From NCBI GenBank assembly GCA_030652215.1, contig JAUSBC010000029.1:1-64000 (forward strand): DNA of 64,000 nt, written 5' to 3'. The position numbers and the translations under genes are program-made. This stretch comes from Sideroxyarcus sp. (GTDB lineage: Bacteria; Pseudomonadota; Gammaproteobacteria; Burkholderiales; Gallionellaceae). Below, piece after piece: positions 36,253-44,447 of the stretch (position 1 is its first letter; each line of letters opens with the position of its first letter). The notes beneath the pieces are model-generated. The model was not told where the DNA came from, searched no databases, and saw only the letters and a list, made by a program, of their open reading frames with translations.

Positions 36253-37760
36253 GACGTCGCCTTTTCGTAGATAGCCTGATAACTGGCGAACATCTTTTCC
36301 TGCGTGTAATTGGCCTCGACGCGCTTGATGCCCGCCACGCTCGCCGCATTCCACACTTCAACGTCGGTCAGCAATTCCAGCGCAGCCTCCGCCAGCGCCT
36401 GCGGATCGGCAATGCCCACGATGCGTCCGGCCGCGCCGAAGGCCTGATCCTCCGCGTCCAGCCCGTAGATCAATTGCCGGCAGGAACCCACATCCGTGCT
36501 CACTGCGGGCACGCCGGCCGCAAAGCCTTCGAGCAGCACCAGCGGCAAGCCCTCGCTGATTGAACTCAGCACGACCAGGCCGATCTTCGGCAGCAGCTCA
36601 GTCATCTGCTGGAAGCCGAGGAACTTGATATTGCCGCCCAGGCCCAGGCCGTCCACCAGGTCGCGGCATTCGTCCACGTAATCCGGGTCTTCGTCTTCCG
36701 GGCCCGCGATCCAGCCCTCGGCTTCGGGCATGCGGTTGACCACGGTGCGCATGGCGCGGATGTAGGTCTTGATATCCTTGATTGGCACTACCCGCCCGAT
36801 CAGACACAAAATGGGTGGCGGTGTCGCCGCGCGTTGCGTGCGCAGCGGCGCGAAACGCGGCACGTTGACACCGTTGGGAATGTTGCAGGTGCGCTGCGCC
36901 GGCGCGCCGTCCTCGACCTGGCGCAGGCGGTTCGCTTCAAACAGGGCCACGATATGATCCGAGCTGTCGTAGCAGCGCGTTCCGAGCGCCTGGAAAAAGC
37001 GTATCCACAACTGGCGGAAATAACTGATCTCGGTCGGGTCGCGCTGGAACACGTTGCGGTTGTCCTTCACCCACTGCGCCTGGAATAGATCGATCTTGCG
37101 TTCCTTGGTGTAGATGCCGTGTTCGGAAAGTATCAGCGGGCGGCCGTTCTTTTCCTTGAGCAAGGCGCCCAGCAATCCCGCGTAGCCGGTGGAGACCGTA
37201 TGGTAGGCGCGCACCGGAATGAAATTCTCGGCGATTTCGGCCAGCATCCACACCGGCGCATGCATGGAGCGCACGGTCCAGAAATAATCCACGAACGAAG
37301 GGTCGGAGCAGTATTTCTGGTACTTCTCTTTCACGAACGCCCAGGATTCCTGGCTGTACAAAAAGGTATCCAGATCCGCGCCGCCGCCCGCCGACATCTC
37401 GGGGATGAGCTTGCGAAAAGTATCGAGTCCGTTTTCATGTTCACCCGGGAAACGGAAACACTCGTGCAGATGACGCACGTTGCCGAAGACCTTGGCGTCG
37501 CCGTGTATGGCGCGCACTTGCGGCACGGCGTGCTGGTTATGCAGATAATGCGTTTCCAGATGAACGACATTGTCCGGCAGCGCATATTTGGCATCGCCGT
37601 AGTCCTCGGCACGGCTGCCGATGAATACCAAGGCGAAAGTGTATTGGGGAAAGCCGCGGATGATCTGGTTGACCCAACTGGAGACCCCTCCCGAAACATA
37701 GGGAAAAGTACCCTCCAGTAACAGCCCGATGTCGGCACGTTCGGCGCGCGGAAAATTCAT
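36240..37760 (-). CDS. pelF: PelF, GT4 glycosyltransferase for Pel
   Basis: A 506-residue cytoplasmic glycosyltransferase. The PelF signature start is present (ADIGLLLEGTFPYVSGGVS), as are SEHGIYTKERKIDL and the GT4 C-terminal EX7E-like region SSISEGLPLVLLEGFAAGVP. It polymerises Pel, a GalNAc/galactosamine-rich polymer in Pseudomonas, from UDP-sugars. Four-base overlap with pelE and 13 with pelG. The epimerase at the start of the operon would supply its substrate. Confidence 0.96.
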   Translation of the reverse strand: MNFPRAERADIGLLLEGTFPYVSGGVSSWVNQIIRGFPQYTFALVFIGSRAEDYGDAKYALPDNVVHLETHYLHNQHAVPQVRAIHGDAKVFGNVRHLHECFRFPGEHENGLDTFRKLIPEMSAGGGADLDTFLYSQESWAFVKEKYQKYCSDPSFVDYFWTVRSMHAPVWMLAEIAENFIPVRAYHTVSTGYAGLLGALLKEKNGRPLILSEHGIYTKERKIDLFQAQWVKDNRNVFQRDPTEISYFRQLWIRFFQALGTRCYDSSDHIVALFEANRLRQVEDGAPAQRTCNIPNGVNVPRFAPLRTQRAATPPPILCLIGRVVPIKDIKTYIRAMRTVVNRMPEAEGWIAGPEDEDPDYVDECRDLVDGLGLGGNIKFLGFQQMTELLPKIGLVVLSSISEGLPLVLLEGFAAGVPAVSTDVGSCRQLIYGLDAEDQAFGAAGRIVGIADPQALAEAALELLTDVEVWNAASVAGIKRVEANYTQEKMFASYQAIYEKATSWQA

Positions 37761-38794
37761 ACGTGATTCTCTTTCGCCAACAAACCGGCCTGATACTCGG
37801 GGCGCTTCACCCAGAACTGGATCGCGTTCTTCATGATGGGCGTCAGTTGATACACCGAGAGTCGTTCAAGCAAAACCTGCACCGTCGCATAGTCGCGCCG
37901 GTTGAACGCGATCTCCACGATATATGGCAAGGCGCGCGATTCGGGCAGGCCGTGCGTTATCGCCTGCTCCAGTATCATCCTGGACTCTTCGTAGCGTTTC
38001 AATTCGAGCAGGATACGGCCCTTGAGAAACAGCAGGCCCGTATCGCGGCTCGCAAGCTTCAATGCAGAATCCGCGTAAAACAGCGCCTGGTTCAGCGCAT
38101 GCATGCGCAGGTCGCCCTGCGCCAGTCCCGCGTAGATCATTTCCCAGTACAGCTCCGCCAGATGCCGGAGCCCGACCAATTGCAATTCCTTGCTTTCCGC
38201 CGTACGCAGATTGACCAACTCGCGGTGTATCTGTGCCGTGATCTTCTTTTCGCGTCCGTCGAGCAGACCGTAGGCGACCAGCCGGATATCGTCCGAGGCA
38301 TCGCCCAGCATGTTCTGCAGCAAGGGACTGGAAACCCGCGCCGGTATGCCCTGCAGCGCCAGCAGCGACTGCAGGCGTTGCGGCGTCGGCATGGCCGAAT
38401 GCACCAGACGCGACTTGATGCCGCCCTGGCTGAACTTGATTTCCGGTTCGCGCAACGACAACACGAATTCCGGCATCACGAGGCTGGCGAAAGGTTGCAG
38501 CGTCACGGTGCGGCGACGATAGCCGGAGATCAGCACCGCCACGAACACGCCGGGCAAGCCCAGCACCGGAATAAAGAATGCAAAATTGAACATCAGCAGC
38601 GTGAGCAGCCAGCGCGGTTGGCGGTATTTCCCGGCCAGGAAATACCATCCGGCCACCGCAAGCAGAAAACTGGCTGCGGCATGCAGCAGCAGGTACCACA
38701 ACAATATCCCGTCGCCGCTGCCGTTCATCGCGATCATGAACAGGGAGGATGCCTCCAACAGCAGTGCCAGCAGGACGAACACAAACTTAGTCAT
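37757..38794 (-). CDS. pelE: PelE, inner-membrane Pel scaffold protein
   Basis: A 345-residue protein. Two to three N-terminal membrane helices (within 1-100) are followed by a cytoplasmic helical region (about 130-330) with tetratricopeptide-like repeats such as LLFLKGRILLELKRYEESRMIL. PelE is poorly conserved, but size, topology and position between pelD and pelF identify it. It is thought to connect PelD, PelF and PelG in the synthase complex. It overlaps pelD by 8 bases and pelF by 4. Confidence 0.88.
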   Translation of the reverse strand: MTKFVFVLLALLLEASSLFMIAMNGSGDGILLWYLLLHAAASFLLAVAGWYFLAGKYRQPRWLLTLLMFNFAFFIPVLGLPGVFVAVLISGYRRRTVTLQPFASLVMPEFVLSLREPEIKFSQGGIKSRLVHSAMPTPQRLQSLLALQGIPARVSSPLLQNMLGDASDDIRLVAYGLLDGREKKITAQIHRELVNLRTAESKELQLVGLRHLAELYWEMIYAGLAQGDLRMHALNQALFYADSALKLASRDTGLLFLKGRILLELKRYEESRMILEQAITHGLPESRALPYIVEIAFNRRDYATVQVLLERLSVYQLTPIMKNAIQFWVKRPEYQAGLLAKENHV

Positions 38795-40133
38795 GCCGTA
38801 CCTCGATCAGGCGCTGCAGGGATGCGGTCGGATCGCTTTCCTCCAGGTCAATTGTGAACGAGGTCAAGCGCCATTCGTCGTAACCGAGCCCCATGTGTTC
38901 TTTCAGGATGGCCTCGATGCGCAGCAGGTATCCATCCACAGCCGCCTGCTTGGCCAGCGGCATCAGGTTTGCCAGCAACAGACGATTCCCCGACTTGATC
39001 TGCCACGGAATATCCAGGCCGCGCCGAATGCGCATGATCTCGGCGATGGCCTGCCGCCCGCTTTCGTCGTTCTCGAACGCGAGCACGATCACATGGCTGT
39101 TGATGCCGTAATTGCGCTGCAACTGCAGCAGCCGCGAAAACTCGGCGGCGAAATCGGCGGGCGCTTCGGGGAAGAGTTCGAGGAAGCGGCGCGAACCCTC
39201 AGCCTCGTTCACGCAGTCCGCGTAATAGCCCAGCATCACGGAAAGCATTTGCAGGTTTTCCTCGTTGAGCGCGAGGAAAGGCATGCGGTCGATCGCCAGC
39301 ACACCCAGCAGTTTCTTGTCGCTGGTCAGGATAGGCGCGATCACCAGGAATGGCGAAGGCAGCTCCACATCGGCCAAGCCCTCGATCAGCAGGTGCGACA
39401 GGGAACGGTGTTCCAGCGCGTAGGCCAGCAGCGGATCGTCGGCGCGCAAATTGGGCGGCGCACCGATGGCGCTGCTGCGCACATAAGCGCCCTGCTCCGA
39501 AGCGACGAAGATCGCGGAAGACTCCAGTTGGCAATACTGCGTGAGCAACTGCAGCAAAGGCAGCGACGCGGGCATGTGCGTATCACCCTGGGCAGCGGTC
39601 AACTGGCGCAGCCCGCCCAGCGCGTCGCGCAGCGTGACCGGCTTGGTCAGGATTTCCTGCTCCATGCGGTCGTGCGACAGGCGCAGCAGCAGATGGCGCA
39701 GCGTGATGCGGCTCAGGCGCTCGTCCAGATAGTGGTTGGTTTCTTCCGCGCGACGCAGACGCCCGCCCCAGGCCGCACTGAATTCGCCGCACAGCATGGC
39801 CAGGATCAGGCCACCCAGAAAATACTGTTCGGGGAAACTCTCGTGAGTCTCGGACAGATGGTCCATCAGTTTCCAGGCCGCGATCAGGATCAGCGAGGAA
39901 ACGGAACCCGGCGCCACGCCGTAGCGCAGGGCAACCAGCACGGGCGCAAGCCATATCCACGGAAATTCGCCGCCGATCTGAAACGGGTTGTTGTGCTGGA
40001 AAACGATGCCGAAAGCGATGGCGACCAGCGTGATCACCACCACTTCCAGCCACATCAGCCGGTTGTAGCGCACCGGCGCCAGTGCGGCATGCAGGCGCGC
40101 AAACAGGTCCTGATAAAGACTTCTTAAACTCAC
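38787..40133 (-). CDS. pelD: PelD, c-di-GMP receptor of Pel synthesis
   Basis: A 448-residue inner-membrane protein. N-terminal helices (about 25-125) precede a GAF domain (about 170-310) and a degenerate GGDEF domain (about 330-440). The inhibitory-site-like motif RGLD occupies 371-374, with R405 further on and R151/R156 before the GAF domain. These match the arginines and aspartate that bind c-di-GMP in P. aeruginosa PelD, by my recollection of that family. The diguanylate cyclase active site itself is absent. c-di-GMP binding should switch on polymer synthesis, which ties this operon to enzymes such as the HD-GYP protein at 1797. Confidence 0.94.
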   Translation of the reverse strand: MSLRSLYQDLFARLHAALAPVRYNRLMWLEVVVITLVAIAFGIVFQHNNPFQIGGEFPWIWLAPVLVALRYGVAPGSVSSLILIAAWKLMDHLSETHESFPEQYFLGGLILAMLCGEFSAAWGGRLRRAEETNHYLDERLSRITLRHLLLRLSHDRMEQEILTKPVTLRDALGGLRQLTAAQGDTHMPASLPLLQLLTQYCQLESSAIFVASEQGAYVRSSAIGAPPNLRADDPLLAYALEHRSLSHLLIEGLADVELPSPFLVIAPILTSDKKLLGVLAIDRMPFLALNEENLQMLSVMLGYYADCVNEAEGSRRFLELFPEAPADFAAEFSRLLQLQRNYGINSHVIVLAFENDESGRQAIAEIMRIRRGLDIPWQIKSGNRLLLANLMPLAKQAAVDGYLLRIEAILKEHMGLGYDEWRLTSFTIDLEESDPTASLQRLIEVRHD

Positions 40134-40140
40134 TGGAAAA

Positions 40141-40668
40141 TCACTGGATGGAGGCGTCGGACAACATGTTCTTGATCAGCTTCTGCGCCACCGCGCTCAG
40201 CGCATCGCGGCTCCAACCGCTCTTGCTGCCGGCCGCACTCCACGCCACGCGGTCGCCGTCCTTGAGGTCGACAATCTGCAGCGTCATGCCCACCGCCGGC
40301 TCGCCGTCGATGCCGACCTTGTAGTGCCACTCGTCCACCGCGCCGGTCACCGCATAACGCACGCCCTGCTCGCGCGCCCAATTCAGCGCATCGGCCACCG
40401 CCTTGCGCTCGGCCGGTTCGAACAGGCTGTCCTGGTTGATCGCGGCCGGATAGCGGCGCAGGTTGACGATGCCGCGTGTACGCAGCAGCACTTCGGTGAT
40501 CGCCTCCGCGCGCAACCCGGCCTGCGGCACGTCGGTGTGGTTGACGATGGGCAGCAATGCCCATTTCGCATTGCGGTCCAGCGGCTTCGAGTCGGATTGC
40601 TGATCCAGTACCGCACAGGAACTCAGTGCCGCTACCAGAAACAGGATGCCAAGTTTGATCGTCTTCAT
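40141..40668 (-). CDS. pelC: PelC, outer-membrane lipoprotein
   Basis: A 175-residue lipoprotein: signal MKTIKLGILFLVAALSSCAV, lipobox LSSC. PelC forms a ring at the periplasmic face of the outer membrane that funnels Pel towards PelB. The body shows KWALLPIVNHTDVPQAG and the closing helix AVAQKLIKNMLSDA, as in PelC. The ATG at 40668 with a GGGG ribosome site gives the signal peptide; an in-frame start at 40707 would add 13 residues ahead of it. It lies between pelB and pelD. Confidence 0.94.
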   Translation of the reverse strand: MKTIKLGILFLVAALSSCAVLDQQSDSKPLDRNAKWALLPIVNHTDVPQAGLRAEAITEVLLRTRGIVNLRRYPAAINQDSLFEPAERKAVADALNWAREQGVRYAVTGAVDEWHYKVGIDGEPAVGMTLQIVDLKDGDRVAWSAAGSKSGWSRDALSAVAQKLIKNMLSDASIQ

Positions 40669-40706
40669 GTCGTTACCCCAGTGTGAGTTGCCAGTCAAAA
40701 TATTCA

Positions 40707-43700
40707 TCAGTAAAAATACCGGTAGTTCAGCGTGAGTTCGCGGCTCAGACCGTTGAGTACATTCGCGCCCCCGCTCTCCTGTCTCCAGCCCAGTGCAAGC
40801 TGATCATGACCAGCCAGCGGGCCGTTCAGGCCTAGCGACGCATTATAGCCGCGCCCGCTCGAATCATTATGCGTGGCGCAATAATCCGCCGAGGGTTGCC
40901 AGGCCCGCGTGTAGCCGTTGCGGTAGGCCTCGCCGTAGCCGAAACACAGCCCGTAGATATTCACCTTTTCGGGCAAGGGCAAAGACGCCGCATCGGCATT
41001 GTTGTAATCGGTGTGGATGCCCGTCAGGCGCACTTTCAAATCCGGCGCGTCGATGCGCAACTGGTGTCCGAGCTCCCACGCCAACTGTCTGCCGCTGCCC
41101 AGATACTCGCCGCCCTGCGTGTAATAGCGCGCCCATGCCGGCTGCACATGCACAGACTCGCGCTTGCCGAAGCGATACAGCAGACCGGTGCTGACCTGGT
41201 CGCGCATGCCGAACACGCGCAATTCATTTGACTCGGTGGCCGCCGCGTTGAGCTCCAACCCGAATCGCAGATTGACGCGCGACACTATGTCCATGGCATG
41301 GCTCACCTGCATTTCGGTCGTGCGCGCAAATTCGTTGCGGCGCCGCAACGCGATTTCGGTAGCCCCGAACCCGCTATGGTTTTTCAGCGCGAGGCCCGCG
41401 ATTCTTTCCGTCGGCGGCAGCGCTCCGAAGGTCGACGCGGTGTCGTCGGACTGGCGCGTTTTGCGGAATTCGGCAGCAACGCGCAAATGGCGATTGAGCG
41501 CAGTCTCTATGTGCACGCTTTGCACCGTGTTATGCAGCGTGCCGAGTTGTTCGCTGCGCAATTCGAAACCGACCTCGCCGGCGGCGGCCAGCATATCCTC
41601 GCTCAGGCGCTGGTGAGCCTCATTGTTTTCGGGATCGTCCGTGAGCCCGTCGAAAACAATGGATTGCGCGTAACGCTCCTGTTCCGTCGCATTGGCCGCA
41701 TCGTGACGCACCAGCATGGACATGCCGTCGGCCTGACCGTCCAGCAAATGCCCGAGTTGCTCCGTATCGTTTTCCGCGACGGCAACCGAGGTTGCGGCCC
41801 ACAACGGACTGCCCAGCATGCGGCCGTAGCGTTGCCACAGCCAGGCTTTGGCGTTGGCCGATTGTTCCGTCGACACCGCCCATCCCAGCACCAGGTCGCT
41901 GGTCATGCGCTCCGCATCGGCATCACGCTCTTTGAGCGAGACCGCCCACGCCAGTCCGGTGCGTTCCGCAACGTCCTCGTGCTTGAGCAACCGGTCCTGG
42001 CGCAACACCGAGCGCACCAGCGCCGAGGCGGGATCGCCGGGGGCATTCAGCATCGAGAGGCGCGCTGCCGCCAGCATGTCGGGCGCATACGACAACGCAA
42101 CAGGCTTGCCCGACAGATTGCGGCGCAACTTCAGCCAAGCGTGGCGCCGCACGCGCGCGGCCATGCCGGCCTGCCGCGCCTGCTCCAGCGCATCGGCATA
42201 ATTCACCAGCCACAGGAAATCCTGCCCGCTGTGTTTGAGTTGCCGCGCATAGTAGGCTGCGGCGCGCGCCGGCTGATCCAGCACCTGATAAGCGGCGGCC
42301 AACGCCCCCCAGTAATCCGGATTCTCGTGGTCCCCGCGCGCGACCAGCCGCGCGATCATTTCGCGCAGCGCAGGCAGATCGTGCGCGTCGATCAGAAACC
42401 ACAGCATGGCATTGCCGCTGCTCACGCTATCCGGCGCGATGCCGGCCGCATGCCGGGAATCCGCGCGCGCCGCGCGAAAGTCGCCGTTTGCCTGCAGGTA
42501 TTGCGCGCGCAACAGGTAGAAGCGCGAGCTGTCGGACAAGTCCAGTTTGCGATCCGCCGCCGCGCTTTCGAACAAACGCTTTTGCGCCTGCCGGTCGCCG
42601 TTGGCCGCATGTATTTCCAGCGCCAGCAGCAGCATGTCGCGGTCGCCGAAGCGGCGGTAGCCCAGTTCCGCCAGCGCCGCTTTTTCGTCGCGGCGTGCAT
42701 CGCCCAGCAGGTAAATCAGGCGGCTGAAGTCTTCGCGCGCCAGCTTGCCGGCCTCGGCCATGCGCCGGTAGTTTTTCTTCGCATCCTTGTCCAGTTGCAG
42801 TTGCCAGGCCAGATCGGCCAGCAATTTCCAGTAGGCGATATCGTCCTCGCCCACCTTGGCTCGGTTCGATTGCAGCAGGTCGTAGGCCTTGCGGTATTCG
42901 CCCTTGCGCAAATGCAGGTTGGCGATCTTCATCAGCCAATCCGTCCGGGCGCCGTGGCGCTCGAACAATCGGCCATACAAAACGGCCGCGCGCTCATCGT
43001 CACCGCTGCGCTCCGCCAGGCGCGCCGCAGTTTCCAGTTGGAACGCCTGACGCTCTGCGGCATAGCGCGCTTCGAAGAACTTGATCCCTTCGCGCTGGCG
43101 CCCGGTCTGCTCGAACAGGTCGGCCAGATTTTTCCATTGCGCCTCGTCCAGTTTCTGTTTGGCGGCCACGCGCTTCCAGGCATCCAGCAGCGCGTCGGAA
43201 TCGTTCATCACGGGCGCAAGCCTGAGCACGGCCAGCAAGGCTTCCTGCGTGTCGCGATGGCGCAGCAGCCAGCGCCATTCGCGCAATGCCACCTCCGGCT
43301 TGCCGAGCCATTCCGCGATTTGCGCCAGACGCTGATGCCATATTGTCTCGGAAGGAGATTGGCGCACGGCGGCTTCGGCCACGCGGAACGCTTCGTTCAG
43401 GTTGTTGTTCTCGATGAAGACCTGGTATCCCAGTTCATAGTTCTTCTTGTCGTATGCCCGTATGTTGTCCGCTGCGGCTTGCGGCATTTCGGAAGCCGCA
43501 TCCGCATTCGAGATGCCGATCAAGCCCAGATCCAGCCGCTGCAACCAGGCCACGATTTGTCCCACCCAGGACAGGTGCAACAGGCGTTTCGCATAACGCA
43601 CCGCGCGCGGCTGGTCGTTGGCCGCACGCGCAGCCTGAACCAGCGCATACAGCGTATCGGTGTCGTCTTCGAGATTGTCCACATGCTGGTCGACCGCCCG

Positions 43701-44447
43701 CATCGCCTCGGCAAACAATCCGCCATCCATAAGCGCATGCACGCCCGCCAGCAGATATTCGCGCTGCTTGGCCAGCGTGTGCTCCTTGTGGCGGGCGATG
43801 AAATACAGGCGCGCGGCAAGTTCGTGATTACCCTCGGCCAGCGTGCGTCGGGCCGTTTCCACAAACCAGCCCGAGGGCATCATCGCTGCCGATTCGGTGA
43901 TGGTGCGGTGCAGCAGCGCGGAAACGCCGTGCTCATGCAGTTCGTCCGCCTGTCCGGCAAGATAGACCAGCGTCGGCAGCGGCCATTTCCGCCCCTGCAA
44001 CTTCATGAACGCGGCAGCGCGCCACTCGCGCAATTCCTCATGCCGCGGGGAGTGCGGTGCGCTGAGCTGAAAGCGGCGGGTCAGAAATTTGTACTCCATC
44101 AGCAAGCCCTTGGCCTGCCACTCCGGGTTGTTGCTGAAGATTGCAGGCTCAATGAGTTCGATGATTCCCCCGGTCTCGTCCAGGAATATCCGGTGCTCGG
44201 CAAGCAGGATGCGCAGTTCCAGATTGGACGGGTCGGCCTTGAGCAGATTGGACAGGTAATTGACCGTAAGCACATCACCCAGCCGCTGTTGCGATGCCTG
44301 GCGCAGCAATTCCTGTTTCGGAAAAACCATCACCAGCGGAATCAGCACGACCACGGCGAACCCGGCCAGCGTCCAGGCGGACATCAGGCGCGGACGCTCC
44401 GGCCCCTGCTTAGCGCGGGCAGTGAATTCGTAGCTCGTCGATTGCAT
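40707..44447 (-). CDS. pelB: PelB, TPR-rich outer-membrane export porin
   Basis: A 1246-residue protein. An N-terminal membrane anchor (about 22-42) precedes a very long periplasmic helical solenoid of tetratricopeptide repeats (about 60-880). A C-terminal beta-barrel follows (about 900-1246), ending in LTLNYRYFY. PelB guides the polymer through the periplasm, scaffolds PelA and forms the export pore. The length is near that of P. aeruginosa PelB. The ATG at 44447 overlaps pelA by 38 bases; an in-frame ATG at 44384 would avoid the overlap and is a possible alternative. Confidence 0.94.
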   Translation of the reverse strand: MQSTSYEFTARAKQGPERPRLMSAWTLAGFAVVVLIPLVMVFPKQELLRQASQQRLGDVLTVNYLSNLLKADPSNLELRILLAEHRIFLDETGGIIELIEPAIFSNNPEWQAKGLLMEYKFLTRRFQLSAPHSPRHEELREWRAAAFMKLQGRKWPLPTLVYLAGQADELHEHGVSALLHRTITESAAMMPSGWFVETARRTLAEGNHELAARLYFIARHKEHTLAKQREYLLAGVHALMDGGLFAEAMRAVDQHVDNLEDDTDTLYALVQAARAANDQPRAVRYAKRLLHLSWVGQIVAWLQRLDLGLIGISNADAASEMPQAAADNIRAYDKKNYELGYQVFIENNNLNEAFRVAEAAVRQSPSETIWHQRLAQIAEWLGKPEVALREWRWLLRHRDTQEALLAVLRLAPVMNDSDALLDAWKRVAAKQKLDEAQWKNLADLFEQTGRQREGIKFFEARYAAERQAFQLETAARLAERSGDDERAAVLYGRLFERHGARTDWLMKIANLHLRKGEYRKAYDLLQSNRAKVGEDDIAYWKLLADLAWQLQLDKDAKKNYRRMAEAGKLAREDFSRLIYLLGDARRDEKAALAELGYRRFGDRDMLLLALEIHAANGDRQAQKRLFESAAADRKLDLSDSSRFYLLRAQYLQANGDFRAARADSRHAAGIAPDSVSSGNAMLWFLIDAHDLPALREMIARLVARGDHENPDYWGALAAAYQVLDQPARAAAYYARQLKHSGQDFLWLVNYADALEQARQAGMAARVRRHAWLKLRRNLSGKPVALSYAPDMLAAARLSMLNAPGDPASALVRSVLRQDRLLKHEDVAERTGLAWAVSLKERDADAERMTSDLVLGWAVSTEQSANAKAWLWQRYGRMLGSPLWAATSVAVAENDTEQLGHLLDGQADGMSMLVRHDAANATEQERYAQSIVFDGLTDDPENNEAHQRLSEDMLAAAGEVGFELRSEQLGTLHNTVQSVHIETALNRHLRVAAEFRKTRQSDDTASTFGALPPTERIAGLALKNHSGFGATEIALRRRNEFARTTEMQVSHAMDIVSRVNLRFGLELNAAATESNELRVFGMRDQVSTGLLYRFGKRESVHVQPAWARYYTQGGEYLGSGRQLAWELGHQLRIDAPDLKVRLTGIHTDYNNADAASLPLPEKVNIYGLCFGYGEAYRNGYTRAWQPSADYCATHNDSSGRGYNASLGLNGPLAGHDQLALGWRQESGGANVLNGLSRELTLNYRYFY

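Noticed and set aside
35068..36270. 400-codon plus open frame antisense to pelG
   Set aside because: Extremely rich in His, Gln and Glu, and opposite a clear polytopic membrane protein.
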